NCBI RefSeq assembly: GCF_900105715.1
Contig: NZ_FNRY01000001.1
Location: forward strand, 1-64,000
DNA: 64,000 nucleotides
Source of the DNA: Paramicrobacterium humi
GTDB lineage: Bacteria > Actinomycetota > Actinomycetes > Actinomycetales > Microbacteriaceae
Direction of reading: 5' to 3'
In this document: in pieces, positions 28,036-37,243 of the stretch
Layout: each line of letters starts with the position of its first letter
Position numbering within the stretch: position 1 is the stretch's first letter
Program-made: the position numbers and the translations under genes
Notes under the pieces: model-generated
The model's database searches: none
What the model was told of the DNA's origin: nothing
What the model saw: only the letters and a program-made list of their open reading frames with translations

Positions 28036-28679
28036 TGCCCACAAAGCGGCCCGGCAAGGCGTGGATGGAAATGGTTCGCGGGAACACGCGATTCGTCGAG
28101 GGACAGCCTCGACACCCACGTCAGGACAGCGAGCGCCGCACGGAGCTCGCGCACGTCCAGAACCCCGACGCCGTTCTGCTCGGCTGCTCTGATTCGCGAC
28201 TCGCCGCCGAGATCATCTTCGACAAGGGCCTCGGCGACCTCTTCATCGTGCGCAACGCCGGCCAGGTCGCCACCGAGTCCGCCATCGGCTCGATCGAATA
28301 CGCCGTCGGCATCCTCGACGTTCCCCTCGTCGTCGTGCTGGGTCACGACGAGTGCGGCGCCGTCGCGGCCGCGATCGCGTCGCAGAAGCCCGACGCAGCG
28401 CCGCTTCCCCCCGCTATCGACGGGCTCGTGCAGGAGATCGTGCCGTCCGTCAAGCAGGCGGCGAAGAACGACTCGGTCGAGCCGGACTCCGCCGACGCAG
28501 CCCAGGCCGGCCTGCGCCACATCGAGGCGACCGTTGCGCAGCTGCTCGAGCGTTCCGAGATGATCGCGGAGCGCGTCGCGGCGGGAACGCTCGGCATCGT
28601 GGGCGCCAACTACAAGCTCGCCGAGGGCCGTGTCGTCCCCGACGTCATGGTCGGCATCACCGAGCTTCCCGAGGCCTGA
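28035..28679 (+). CDS. Beta-class carbonic anhydrase
   Basis: A 214-residue zinc enzyme interconverting CO2 and bicarbonate. Zinc and catalytic residues are visible: C51 and D53 in LLGCSDSR, H104 and C107 in VLGHDECGAV, with R55 completing the dyad. IVRNAGQVATESAIGSIEYA and IVGANYKLAEGRV are also standard. Start ATG 28035 overlaps the previous stop by TGATG. It lies in a run from xseA to fumC; bicarbonate supply for carboxylations is the general role. Confidence 0.95.
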   Translation: MPTKRPGKAWMEMVRGNTRFVEGQPRHPRQDSERRTELAHVQNPDAVLLGCSDSRLAAEIIFDKGLGDLFIVRNAGQVATESAIGSIEYAVGILDVPLVVVLGHDECGAVAAAIASQKPDAAPLPPAIDGLVQEIVPSVKQAAKNDSVEPDSADAAQAGLRHIEATVAQLLERSEMIAERVAAGTLGIVGANYKLAEGRVVPDVMVGITELPEA

Positions 28680-28718
28680 CAACCACACGCGCACTGACGC
28701 ACCAACGAAGGAGGAAAC

Positions 28719-30113
28719 GTGGCTGACACCGACTATCGCATCGAACACGACACCATGGGCGAGGTGCGCGTCCCCGTGGACGCGCTCTATGGGGCGCAGA
28801 CGCAGCGCGCCGTGGAGAACTTCCCCATCTCGGGGAGCGGGCTCGAGTCCGCTCAGATCGCCGCTCTTGCGCGCATCAAGAAGGCGGCCGCGCAGGCGAA
28901 CAAGCAGCTCGGTGTGCTCGACGGGGCCATCGCGGACGCGATCGCCGCGGCCGCTGACGAGGTCATCTCGGGGGCTCGCGACGACCAGTTCCCGGTCGAC
29001 ACGTACCAGACGGGGTCCGGAACGTCGTCGAACATGAACATGAACGAGGTGCTGGCGACTCTCGCTTCGAAGCACCTCGGCAGCAGTGTTCACCCGAATG
29101 ACCACGTGAACTGCTCGCAGTCCTCGAACGACGTGTTCCCCACGTCGGTGCACATCGCCGTGACGAGCGCCCTGATCGACGATCTCATTCCCGCCCTCGA
29201 CCACCTCGCGGTCGCGCTCGAGGCGAAGGCCGGGCTGTGGAAGGACGCCGTCAAGTCGGGACGCACCCACCTGATGGATGCCACTCCCGTCACCCTCGGC
29301 CAGGAGTTCGGCGGCTACGCGCGGCAGATGCGCCTCGGCATCGAGCGCGTGCGGACGGCGCTCCCCCGCGTCGCCGAGGTGCCCCTCGGCGGCACGGCGA
29401 CGGGAACGGGCATCAACACGCCGAAGGGCTTCCCGCAGCGTGTCATCGAGCTGCTGCAGAAGGACACGGAGCTGCCCATCACGGAGGCCGCCGACCACTT
29501 CGAGGCGCAGGCAAACCGCGACGGGCTCGTCGAGGCCTCGGGCGCCCTGCGCACGATCGCCGTGAGCCTCACGAAGATCTGCAACGACTTGCGCTGGATG
29601 GGCTCCGGGCCCAACACAGGGCTCGGGGAACTGCACATCCCCGACCTGCAGCCGGGCTCCTCCATCATGCCGGGCAAGGTGAACCCCGTGATCCCCGAGG
29701 CCGTGCTCATGGTCGCCGCGCGGGTCGTCGGAAACGATGCGACAGTGGCATGGGGCGGCGCGTCCGGCTCCTTCGAGTTGAACGTCCAGATCCCCGTCAT
29801 GGGCACGGCGGTGCTCGAGTCGATCCGTCTGCTGTCGAACGCGACGCGCGTGCTCGCGGACAAGACGATCGACGGTCTCGAGGCCAACCTCGAACGAGCT
29901 GCCGAGCTCGCCGGCATGTCGCCGTCGACGGTCACCCCGCTCAATAAGATCATCGGCTACGAGGCCGGCTCGAAGATCGCGAAGCACGCCGTCGCCAAGG
30001 GAATCACGGTTCGTGAGGCCGTCGTCGACCTCGGCTACGTCGAGCGCGGCGAGATCACCGAGAAGCAGCTGGACGGCGCTCTCGACCTGCTGTCGATGAC
30101 GCACCCGAACTAG
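28719..30113 (+). CDS. fumC: Class II fumarate hydratase
   Basis: A 464-residue iron-independent fumarase converting fumarate to malate in the TCA cycle. Marks: [71 protein letters not shown] and the family signature [18 protein letters not shown] start at 28719 with AAGGAGG 6 bases upstream. The second longest perfect hairpin of the window follows the stop at once. Confidence 0.98.
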   Translation: MADTDYRIEHDTMGEVRVPVDALYGAQTQRAVENFPISGSGLESAQIAALARIKKAAAQANKQLGVLDGAIADAIAAAADEVISGARDDQFPVDTYQTGSGTSSNMNMNEVLATLASKHLGSSVHPNDHVNCSQSSNDVFPTSVHIAVTSALIDDLIPALDHLAVALEAKAGLWKDAVKSGRTHLMDATPVTLGQEFGGYARQMRLGIERVRTALPRVAEVPLGGTATGTGINTPKGFPQRVIELLQKDTELPITEAADHFEAQANRDGLVEASGALRTIAVSLTKICNDLRWMGSGPNTGLGELHIPDLQPGSSIMPGKVNPVIPEAVLMVAARVVGNDATVAWGGASGSFELNVQIPVMGTAVLESIRLLSNATRVLADKTIDGLEANLERAAELAGMSPSTVTPLNKIIGYEAGSKIAKHAVAKGITVREAVVDLGYVERGEITEKQLDGALDLLSMTHPN

Positions 30114-30120
30114 TCGCAAC

Positions 30121-30166
30121 GAGCAAGCGGGGCCGCGACGATCCATCGTCGCGGCCCCGCTTGCTC
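30121..30166. terminator. 22-bp perfect hairpin after fumC
   Basis: GAGCAAGCGGGGCCGCGACG at 30121 onward pairs through 22 base pairs with 30145-30166, leaving a nominal 2-base centre (CC), so the real loop is about 4. It sits between the fumC stop and the convergent aldo/keto reductase stop and should act in both directions. Confidence 0.88.
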
Positions 30167-30171
30167 ACGTG

Positions 30172-31155
30172 CTACCAGCGATCGTGCACGGCCGCCCGGA
30201 AGTGCGCGTCGTACAGTTCAGGCACTCGGGCGAGATACGCCTCGGGAAGAGGCCCGGCCTTGCCCGCTTGCGCGTTGGACTGCGCCTGCTGCACCGAACG
30301 CGCGCCAGGGATGACCGTCGTGACGCCGGCCTGCTGGGTGACCCAGGCGATCGCCGCTTGCGCGGGCGTGAGCCCCTCTGGCGCGAGGGCGGCGAGCTGC
30401 CGGGCCGCCTCGATGCCCTCGGTGAAGTCGACACCGGCGAAGGTCTCCCCCACGTCGAAGGCCTCGCCCTGGCGATTGAAGCTGCGATGGTCGTTCTCGG
30501 CGAAGCTCGTCTGTGGCGTGTAGGTCGCGGCGAGCAGTCCCGAGGCGAGCGGCACGCGCGCGATGACGCCGACACCCGCGGCCTGCGCGGCCGGCAGCAC
30601 CTCTTCGAGCGGCTTCAGCCGGAACGCGTTGAGGATGATCTGCACGCTCGCCGTGCCCGGTCGCGCGATCGCCGCGAGGGCCTGGGAGCATTCCTCCACG
30701 CTCACGCCGTAATTCGCGATGGCGCCGTCGTCGACGAGCGAGTCGAGAGCATCGAACACTTCGTCGCTGTGGAACACGGGAGTCGGCGGGCAGTGCAGCT
30801 GCACGAGGTCGAGAGTGTCGACGCCCAGGTTGCGGCGGGAACGATCGGTCCAGGCGCGGAAGTTGCCGAGCACGTAGTTCTCGGGCAGCTGGTCGACCCG
30901 TCGCCCCATCTTCGTGGCGACGGTCACATCGAGATCGGGGTTCTGCGCGCGGAAGCGCCCGATGAGCGTCTCGCTTCGGCCATCGCCGTACACGTCGGCG
31001 GTGTCGAAGAACGTGACGCCCGCCTCGGCGGACGCCTCGAGAACGGCGAGCGCATCGCTTTCGGAAACGTCGCCCCAGTCGGCGCCGAGCTGCCAGGTGC
31101 CGAGTCCGACGATGGACACGGGCCGGCCGGTGCGCCCCAGAATTCGTTGTTCCAT
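30172..31155 (-). CDS. Aldo/keto reductase
   Basis: A 327-residue TIM-barrel NADPH-dependent reductase: LGRTGRPVSIVGLGTWQLGA, catalytic FFDTADVYGDGRSETLIGR (Asp and Tyr), VTVATKMGRR (Lys), DLVQLHCPP (His), and the cofactor-binding TTVIPGARSVQQAQSNAQAG. The WGDVSE insertion and overall pattern suit the AKR group that includes YajO/Tas-like proteins. Substrate unknown. Monocistronic in appearance, ending at the shared fumC hairpin. Confidence 0.92.
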   Translation of the reverse strand: MEQRILGRTGRPVSIVGLGTWQLGADWGDVSESDALAVLEASAEAGVTFFDTADVYGDGRSETLIGRFRAQNPDLDVTVATKMGRRVDQLPENYVLGNFRAWTDRSRRNLGVDTLDLVQLHCPPTPVFHSDEVFDALDSLVDDGAIANYGVSVEECSQALAAIARPGTASVQIILNAFRLKPLEEVLPAAQAAGVGVIARVPLASGLLAATYTPQTSFAENDHRSFNRQGEAFDVGETFAGVDFTEGIEAARQLAALAPEGLTPAQAAIAWVTQQAGVTTVIPGARSVQQAQSNAQAGKAGPLPEAYLARVPELYDAHFRAAVHDRW

Positions 31156-31179
31156 ACGCCTAATCCTAGCGAGAGCGCT

Positions 31180-32046
31180 TCAACGGGCTCGGTGCAGGTC
31201 GTGGGTCTCGGGCAGCGATGTGAGACCGGCAGACACGTAGGCGGCAATGGCGGCGGCGTTCGAGCTCGGAGTGCACACCGTCGCTCGTGACGCGCCCATC
31301 TCCCGCAGTGCGGCGCTGGCGGCGAGCGCTATCGCCGTTCCGTAGCCGCGTCTGCGGTAGTCGCGGTGTACGCCGAGCGGCTCGATGAGACCGGGTCGCC
31401 CGGGACCGGCCGACCATACCGTGACGATAGCCACGGCAGCCCCCGTCGCTTCGAACGCCACGAGGCACCGAGCGTCTTCATACAGCGGGCTGTCGGCCAT
31501 CGCCCGCCACGCGTCCTCGGTGAACGTCGACCCGGCGAATGCGGCCCGCTGCACGGCCGCACGGAGGTGAGCCGTCGACGCACGGACGAGGTCGGTTCGA
31601 ATGCCCGGGTCCTCGACGGGCACCGTGAGGTCCCGGCCGAGCGGCGTCCACGCTTCGTCGGCGTCCCAGCCGGCCTCGCCGAGCAGGGCGCGCACGCGCG
31701 TTCCGCGCGGCGCCTCCACGCTCACCGCGCCGCCGGGAAGCACGCCGCGTTGTGGAGAGTCGATGTCCTCGGCTATGCGCCGCGCGAGGTACTCGTCGTC
31801 GCGCGCGTCGGGCGCGATCGCGAGCCGCAGGAGGGTCGGGCCGTCGAGAAGCCCGACGGCGAGCACGCGGCTCTCATCGCGCCACGCGCGCAGGGCAGCG
31901 GCCGCGGTCGCCGCGCCGAAGCGGCAGAACCAGCCCACGTCGCCCGGGTGCAGCTGGAACGGACCGTCGTCGGTCTGCCACTGTGCGAGGGCACTCGCTA
32001 CGCTCTCGATATCGGCGGTGTCTGGCCGAGCGCACCTGATCTCCAT
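31180..32046 (-). CDS. GNAT-family N-acetyltransferase
   Basis: A 288-residue protein with the GNAT acetyl-CoA motif near the C-terminus (GVHRDYRRRGYGTAIALAAS) and a terminal VCTPSSNAAAIAAYVSAGLT strand-helix. The N-terminal half (to about residue 140) is a degenerate GNAT-like domain, so this is probably a tandem-GNAT protein in which only the second domain binds the cofactor. ATG 32046 is chosen by the start of homology-like sequence (MEIRCARPDTADIESVASAL); a longer upstream extension is in frame but unlikely. Substrate unknown. Confidence 0.82.
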   Translation of the reverse strand: MEIRCARPDTADIESVASALAQWQTDDGPFQLHPGDVGWFCRFGAATAAAALRAWRDESRVLAVGLLDGPTLLRLAIAPDARDDEYLARRIAEDIDSPQRGVLPGGAVSVEAPRGTRVRALLGEAGWDADEAWTPLGRDLTVPVEDPGIRTDLVRASTAHLRAAVQRAAFAGSTFTEDAWRAMADSPLYEDARCLVAFEATGAAVAIVTVWSAGPGRPGLIEPLGVHRDYRRRGYGTAIALAASAALREMGASRATVCTPSSNAAAIAAYVSAGLTSLPETHDLHRAR

Positions 32047-32092
32047 GGAGCCAGCCAAGCACACCGGGCGCGTGCTCGTGAGGACGACTGCT

Positions 32093-32656
32093 TCACAACG
32101 CCCGCTCCCAGCCGGCGGCCACGACTCCGAGCCAGAGCCCGGCGAGCAGGAACGGGCCGAACGGGATGCGGTGCGTCGATGCCCGATGCTGTGTCGCCAT
32201 CGCCCACGCCCCCGCCGCGCCGCCGAGCACGAAAGCCGCAAGCAGACCGGCGGGCAGGGCGCTGGGGCCGAGCCCGCCGAGACAGAGGCCGAGGACGCCC
32301 GCGAGCTTGACGTCTCCCATTCCCATCCCGCCGAGCACGTGAAGCACGATGAAGCCGGTGACGCACGCGACCATGCCGACGAGAGCGGGAAGCGGTGAGC
32401 GGCCCGTGAGCACCGTCTCCAGCAGCACGCCCGCGAGCGCGGCGGGATAGCAGGGCAGGACGAGCCGGTTGGGCAGCCGGTGCTCGGCGATATCGGTGAC
32501 GGCGAGCGGCCAGGTCACGAGTGCGATGGCGGTGAGCCCGAGGAGCTGCGGATTCCAGCCGACGGCGGCGACCGCGACGATGACGAGCGCTGCACCGAAG
32601 GCGATAGTCGGCGCGAGGCCGGCGGCATTGCGAGAGCGGACGGAGGTGTCGGCCAT
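32093..32656 (-). CDS. A24-family prepilin peptidase (short form)
   Basis: A 187-residue membrane aspartyl protease of the TadV/CpaA type. Both catalytic aspartates are visible: AVTDIAEHRLPNRLVLPCYP and GMGMGDVKLAGVLGL (the GxGxGD-type motif). About six membrane helices. It lacks the N-terminal cysteine methylation domain of PilD, as in Tad/Flp systems and in actinobacterial short forms. No pilin or ATPase genes are in the window, so its substrates lie elsewhere. Confidence 0.88.
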   Translation of the reverse strand: MADTSVRSRNAAGLAPTIAFGAALVIVAVAAVGWNPQLLGLTAIALVTWPLAVTDIAEHRLPNRLVLPCYPAALAGVLLETVLTGRSPLPALVGMVACVTGFIVLHVLGGMGMGDVKLAGVLGLCLGGLGPSALPAGLLAAFVLGGAAGAWAMATQHRASTHRIPFGPFLLAGLWLGVVAAGWERAL

Positions 32657-32746
32657 CCCTCGACGCTAGCGGCATCCGATTCGCGCCGTCGGAGTTATCC
32701 ACAGGCGGCGGGTGCGTGCCCTTTCCGGCCCGCACCCGCCGATGTG

Positions 32747-34123
32747 TCAGGCGAGTTCGCTGCGCTCGAGCAAATCGGTGACGAGTGCCGCGATGGCGCT
32801 GCGCTCTGAGCGCGTGAGAGTGACGTGCCCGAACAGCTCCTGCCCCTTGAGCGTCTCGATCACCGAGGCGACGCCGTCGTGGCGACCGACCCGCAGGTTG
32901 TCGCGCTGCGCGACGTCGTGGGTGAGCACGACGCGTGAGTTCTGGCCGATGCGCGAGAGCACCGTCAGGAGCACGTTCCTCTCGAGCGACTGCGCCTCAT
33001 CGACGATGACGAACGCGTCGTGGAGGGAACGGCCGCGGATGTGCGTGAGCGGGAGGACTTCGATGAGGCCCCGATCGATGACCTCGTCCATGACGTTCTG
33101 CGAGACGACGGAGCCGAGCGTGTCGAACACCGCCTGACCCCAGGGGTTCATCTTCTCGCCCTGGTCGCCGGGCAAGTAGCCGAGCTCCTGCCCGCCGACC
33201 GCGTACAGCGGACGGAACACCATGATCTTGCGGTGCATCTGGCGTTCGAGCACGGCTTCAAGACCGGCACAGAGGGCGAGCGCGGACTTCCCCGTTCCGG
33301 CTCGCCCGCCGAGCGACACGATTCCCACGTCGGGATCGAGCAGCAGGTCGATCGCGAGCCTCTGCTCGGCGGATCGGCCCCTCAGCCCGAAGACTTCGCG
33401 GTCGCCGTGCACGAGTGTGATCTCTCCCGGTCCCGTCACCCGGCCGAGCGCGCTCCCGCGATCGGACTGCAGCACGAGTCCTGTGTTGAGCGGCATGCCG
33501 TCAACAGCGGCCGACATCAGCGCGTCGTTCTCGTAGAGCTCGGCCATGTCGTCGACTCCGAGCTGCACGTGGGCGAGGCCGGTCCAACTCTCGTCGACGG
33601 CGAGCTCAGCGCGATACTCTTCGGCGGCGAGACCGATGGAGGAGGCCTTCACCCGCAGCGGCAGGTCCTTCGACACGACGGTCACGGCGAGACCGTCGTT
33701 CGAGAGGTTCTGCGCGACGGCGAGGATGCGGGAGTCGTTGTCGCCGAGCTGCAGACCGCTCGGCAGCACGGCCATGTTGCTGTGGTTCAGTTCGACGCGC
33801 AGGCTCCCGCCGTCGCCGACGGGCACCGGGAAATCGAGGCGATCGTGCTCGATGCGCAGCTCGTCGAGCAGCCGAAGAGCATGCCTGGCGAAGTAGCCGA
33901 TCTCCGGATCGTGCCGCTTCTTCTCGAGCTCGCCGATGACGACGACGGGAATGACGACGGCATGCTCGGCGAAGCGGAACATCGCTCGCGGGTCAGACAG
34001 CAGCACCGAGGTGTCGAGGACATAAGTGCGCTCGGTCTGGTTCTGCACTGTTCGATCCGACGGATGCGAGTGCGGCTGCCTCTCGATCGACGGTGCGTGT
34101 GGACTGGATGCGCTGGCGGTCAC
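32747..34123 (-). CDS. phoH2: PIN-PhoH protein (PhoH2 type)
   Basis: A 458-residue cytoplasmic fusion of an N-terminal PIN ribonuclease domain ([50 protein letters not shown]) and a C-terminal PhoH ATPase (Walker [17 protein letters not shown], Walker [16 protein letters not shown]). PhoH2 proteins act as RNA helicase-nucleases. GTG 34123 is chosen because GGGAG lies six bases upstream; an in-frame ATG at 34219 would add an implausible leader. The neighbourhood matches the Rv1095 region as I recall it. The 177-base gap upstream holds no gene. Confidence 0.92.
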   Translation of the reverse strand: MTASASSPHAPSIERQPHSHPSDRTVQNQTERTYVLDTSVLLSDPRAMFRFAEHAVVIPVVVIGELEKKRHDPEIGYFARHALRLLDELRIEHDRLDFPVPVGDGGSLRVELNHSNMAVLPSGLQLGDNDSRILAVAQNLSNDGLAVTVVSKDLPLRVKASSIGLAAEEYRAELAVDESWTGLAHVQLGVDDMAELYENDALMSAAVDGMPLNTGLVLQSDRGSALGRVTGPGEITLVHGDREVFGLRGRSAEQRLAIDLLLDPDVGIVSLGGRAGTGKSALALCAGLEAVLERQMHRKIMVFRPLYAVGGQELGYLPGDQGEKMNPWGQAVFDTLGSVVSQNVMDEVIDRGLIEVLPLTHIRGRSLHDAFVIVDEAQSLERNVLLTVLSRIGQNSRVVLTHDVAQRDNLRVGRHDGVASVIETLKGQELFGHVTLTRSERSAIAALVTDLLERSELA

Positions 34124-34300
34124 GACCAACTCCCACCCCGAGCTGTTGCTCGGATCTCTCGGCAAGTCGGCCAGGGCGTCGAGTCGAACTTTCGTGGCCG
34201 ACCCGATCAGGCAGGACACCTGATACCGCTGACGCTAGAGCGTGAGCGCGCATCGCGCGCTGCGCCACGCCGGAAACGACACGTGAACGTCGAGAGAACC

Positions 34301-35425
34301 TCAGTTGTCGTCGGGGGTGCGGTAGACGAGCAGCGCCTGGCGCAGCATCCGAATTGTCGCGTCATCGGTTCCCGCGTGCACGCTGAACCGCACGCGCCCT
34401 TGGCGGGTTGTCGCGGTGACTCCCGTGTTGTAGAGCGCGGCGCCGAGTCGCGCCGCTCCGCCCTCGCCCGGATCAACGACAACGATGCCGGACTGTTCCG
34501 CGCGTTCACGGGGTGACACGACCTCGAGCCCGCTCGCATCGAACAGCTCAATGAGCTCGCCGACGCGATCGAGGATCGCCGCCTCGATCGTGGCCTGCCC
34601 CGTCTGCCCGACCTCCTCGAGCGCCGCCGCGAGCCGGGCCTCGGCGACATAGTCAGGGCCGGAGACCGTGAACGCGCCGATCGTGCCTCGAGCGGGATCG
34701 GGAACGTGCCCCCATGGCTCGTACTCCTCGGTGCCCGTGAAGCCGGAGACCACCGGGTCGATGCGTTCGAGGGCCCAATCGCTGAACGCGAGGAACCCGG
34801 TTCCCCAGCCGGCGCGCAGCCACTTGTGTCCGCCCGTCGCGATCACGTCGGCTGCCGTGAAATCTGCAGTGACGGCCCCGACGCCTTGGATGCCGTCGAC
34901 GATGAGCAGACGGTCGCCGATCGCCTCCCTGATGGCCGTCAAGTCGGCGCGGTATCCCGTGCGGGGGTCGACGAGCGCTACGACCACGGCGCTCACGTCG
35001 TCGGTGAGGGACTGCGCGATGTCCCCGGCCGTGACGCGCCCGTCCACTCCGTCGAGCCAACTCAGCTCGAGCTCCCGACGCAGCTGGGTCGAGCGCACGG
35101 CGGCGACGGTCATGCTCGGGAACTCGCCCCGGGAGAGCAGCAGCCGCCCGCGCAGCCCGAAGATCGCCTGCACGAGTCCCATGCTCGTGTTGGGTTGCGC
35201 CGTGACGTTCTCCGGTTCGAAGCCGGTGAGAGCGGCGACGGCCTGGGCGAGCCGGTCACCGTTCGTCATGATTCGCGCTCGCGCGCCGAACCGCATCCGG
35301 CTGAGTCCGTCGTATGCCGCTCGCAGCTCTTCGACGACGGTCTGCGAGACGGGTCCGACAGCGGCGAAGTCGAGGTAGCCGGGCTCCTCGAGGAACCCCG
35401 CCCTGAAGCCGTCGATCGTCGCCAT
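34301..35425 (-). CDS. Class V PLP aminotransferase-family protein
   Basis: A 374-residue fold-type I PLP enzyme: GYLDFAAVGPVSQTVVEELR, TAQPNTSMGLVQAIFGL, LLIVDGIQGVGAVTADF (the Asp holding the PLP ring) and ATGGHKWLRAGWGTGFL with the Schiff-base lysine. It resembles cysteine desulfurase/isopenicillin epimerase-like members but lacks a visible catalytic cysteine loop, so the reaction is open. It begins one base after the stop of the upstream cis-prenyltransferase gene (same strand), so the two are probably co-transcribed. Confidence 0.85.
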   Translation of the reverse strand: MATIDGFRAGFLEEPGYLDFAAVGPVSQTVVEELRAAYDGLSRMRFGARARIMTNGDRLAQAVAALTGFEPENVTAQPNTSMGLVQAIFGLRGRLLLSRGEFPSMTVAAVRSTQLRRELELSWLDGVDGRVTAGDIAQSLTDDVSAVVVALVDPRTGYRADLTAIREAIGDRLLIVDGIQGVGAVTADFTAADVIATGGHKWLRAGWGTGFLAFSDWALERIDPVVSGFTGTEEYEPWGHVPDPARGTIGAFTVSGPDYVAEARLAAALEEVGQTGQATIEAAILDRVGELIELFDASGLEVVSPRERAEQSGIVVVDPGEGGAARLGAALYNTGVTATTRQGRVRFSVHAGTDDATIRMLRQALLVYRTPDDN

Positions 35426-35426
35426 G

Positions 35427-36212
35427 TCAGCCGCCGAACCGGCGGTTCCGTCCGGCGTAGTCGCGCAGCGCGCGCAGGAAGTCGACCTCGCGCAGATCGG
35501 GGCCGAGCGCTTCCACGAAGTAGAACTCGCTGTGCGCGCTCTGCCACAGCATGAAGTCGCTGAGCCGTTGTTCGCCTGACGTGCGAATGACGAGGTCGGG
35601 GTCCGGCTGTCCGCCGGTGTAGAGGTGGGCGCCGATCAGGTCGGGCGTCAGCAGCTCCGACAGTTCATCGAGGCTCCCGCCGTCGCGGATGTGCTCGGCG
35701 ACGATCTCGCGCATGGCGTCGACGATCTCAGTGCGGCCGCCGTAGCCGACGGCGAGGTTGATGTGCAGGCCCTTCTTGCCGGCGGTGCGCTGCTCGGCCG
35801 CGGCGAGAATGGCTGACAGGTGCTCGGGCAGGCTCGCTGAGCTGCCGACGTGCTTGACGCGCCAGTCACGGAATCGGGAGAGGTCGTCGGCGAGGTCGGC
35901 GATGATCTCGATGAGATCTCCGAGCTCGTCGCTCGCGCGGTTCGAGAGGTTGTCGCTTGAGAGCAGGTAGAGGGTGACGACGTCGATGCCGAGATCGTCG
36001 CACCAGGTGAGGAACTCGCGCATCTTCGCCGCGCCCGCCCGGTGCCCGTGAGCGACGGTCTCGTAGCCGAGCTGCCTGGCCCAGCGCCGGTTGCCGTCGA
36101 TGATCATCGCCACGTGGTGCGGCATCATCTCGGGCGTGAGACCCCGTCGGATGCGCTTCTGGTACAGGTTGTACAGGATGCCGCGCCCGATGGTGTCCGT
36201 GCGGTTCTTCAC
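35427..36212 (-). CDS. uppS: Cis-prenyltransferase (isoprenyl diphosphate synthase)
   Basis: A 261-residue enzyme condensing IPP in cis onto an allylic diphosphate. Key residues: HVAMIIDGNRRWARQLGY (catalytic Asp), GHRAGAAKMREFLTWCDDLG, VTLYLLSSDNLSNRASDEL, and LVIRTSGEQRLSDFMLWQSA with HSEFYFVEALGPDLRE. YLLSSDNL in place of YAFSTENW is like the actinobacterial Rv1086-type enzyme, which makes Z,E-farnesyl diphosphate, so product length could be short rather than undecaprenyl. Its neighbour across the divergent promoter is a hemolysin III homologue, as at Rv1085c-Rv1086. Confidence 0.9.
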   Translation of the reverse strand: MKNRTDTIGRGILYNLYQKRIRRGLTPEMMPHHVAMIIDGNRRWARQLGYETVAHGHRAGAAKMREFLTWCDDLGIDVVTLYLLSSDNLSNRASDELGDLIEIIADLADDLSRFRDWRVKHVGSSASLPEHLSAILAAAEQRTAGKKGLHINLAVGYGGRTEIVDAMREIVAEHIRDGGSLDELSELLTPDLIGAHLYTGGQPDPDLVIRTSGEQRLSDFMLWQSAHSEFYFVEALGPDLREVDFLRALRDYAGRNRRFGG

Positions 36213-36272
36213 ACCGATACGTTAGTGCACGGCCGAGGCGCGTTCACAGCGACGCTGACGTAATCTTGCAGA

Positions 36273-37004
36273 ATGGACCCGTCCCAGTCGCCCGCCTCCC
36301 TCGAGAACATGCGGTCCGAGCTTCCCAGCGTCCCCCTGATCGAGGACGCCGCGCAGCACGTCGCCGAAGTGAAGCCGCGCTGGCGCGGATGGATCCACGC
36401 GGGCACGTTCCCTGTCGCCGTCGCGGCGGGAATCGTGCTGATCACCCTCGCCCACGGCGCCGCCGCGACGTGGGCGTGCGTCGTGTTCATGGCTTCGTCG
36501 CTGCTGCTGTTCGGCATCTCGGCGCTCTACCACCGCATCCCGTGGAAGCCGGCGACGAAGATGATCTTCCGCAGGCTCGACCACGCGAACATCTTCCTGC
36601 TCATCGCGGGCACCTATACGCCGATCGCGGTCATCGCGCTGCCGCCGAGCAAGGGCATCCTGCTACTCGTCATCGTGTGGGCGGGCGCCCTGCTCGGCAT
36701 CGGCTTCCGCGTGTTCTGGACGGGGGCGCCGCGCTGGCTCTATGTTCCCCTGTACGTCGCGCTCGGCTGGGCCGCGCTTGCCTACATCGTCGACATCGCG
36801 CACGCGAACCTCGCGACGATGGTCCTCGTGCTCGCGGGCGGACTGCTGTACACCGCGGGGGCTGCGGTCTACGGCTTCAAGCGGCCGAATCCGTGGCCGG
36901 GGAGCTTCGGATTCCACGAGATCTTCCACGTGTGCACGGTCCTCGCGTTCCTGTGCCACTGGACGGGCATCCTGCTCCTCGCGCTCAAACCGCTCTACCC
37001 CTGA
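36273..37004 (+). CDS. Hemolysin III / PAQR-family membrane protein
   Basis: A 243-residue seven-helix membrane protein: KPRWRGWIHAGTFPVAVAAG, LLFGISALYHRIPW (the S..YH motif), FRRLDHANIFLLIAGTYTPI (the LDH motif), and GSFGFHEIFHVCTVLAFLCHW (the terminal HEIFH metal site). These are the three conserved metal-ligand motifs of the PAQR/hemolysin III superfamily. True haemolytic activity is not implied; membrane homeostasis roles are more likely. Divergent from uppS; its 3' end overlaps the convergent small gene by ten bases. Confidence 0.92.
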   Translation: MDPSQSPASLENMRSELPSVPLIEDAAQHVAEVKPRWRGWIHAGTFPVAVAAGIVLITLAHGAAATWACVVFMASSLLLFGISALYHRIPWKPATKMIFRRLDHANIFLLIAGTYTPIAVIALPPSKGILLLVIVWAGALLGIGFRVFWTGAPRWLYVPLYVALGWAALAYIVDIAHANLATMVLVLAGGLLYTAGAAVYGFKRPNPWPGSFGFHEIFHVCTVLAFLCHWTGILLLALKPLYP

Positions 37005-37243
37005 GGCTCGTCGCCGTCCTTCTTCTCCCGCTCCTGCTCGGCGTCGAGCTCCGCGTTCACTTGCGCGCGATAGTTCACCCGGCGGACGCGGCGAACCATG
37101 TCGAAGATCAGCAGCACGACGACGAGCGCGAGCACGAAGATCGCCACGAACCCGATGACGCCGGGCGTCACGGTGTTCGGGTCGAAGCTGCCGGTCGGCG
37201 TGGGCGTGGGAGTCGCTGCCTCAAGAACGGCGAGCAGGGTCAT
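36995..37243 (-). CDS. Small single-pass membrane protein downstream of mca
   Basis: An 82-residue protein with a Thr/Pro-rich N-terminus (EAATPTPTPTGSFDPNT), one membrane helix (VIGFVAIFVLALVVVLLIFD) and a charged C-terminal tail (RAQVNAELDAEQEREKKDGD). Its ATG overlaps the mca stop by ATGA. It corresponds in position and size to Rv1083 next to mca in mycobacteria (from memory). Function unknown. Confidence 0.8.
   Translation of the reverse strand: MTLLAVLEAATPTPTPTGSFDPNTVTPGVIGFVAIFVLALVVVLLIFDMVRRVRRVNYRAQVNAELDAEQEREKKDGDEPQG

Noticed and set aside
27921-30146. Minus-strand open frame of about 740 codons antisense to fumC and carbonic anhydrase
   Set aside because: It is a GC-bias shadow: Arg/His/Val-rich text without motifs, exactly opposite two well-supported genes.
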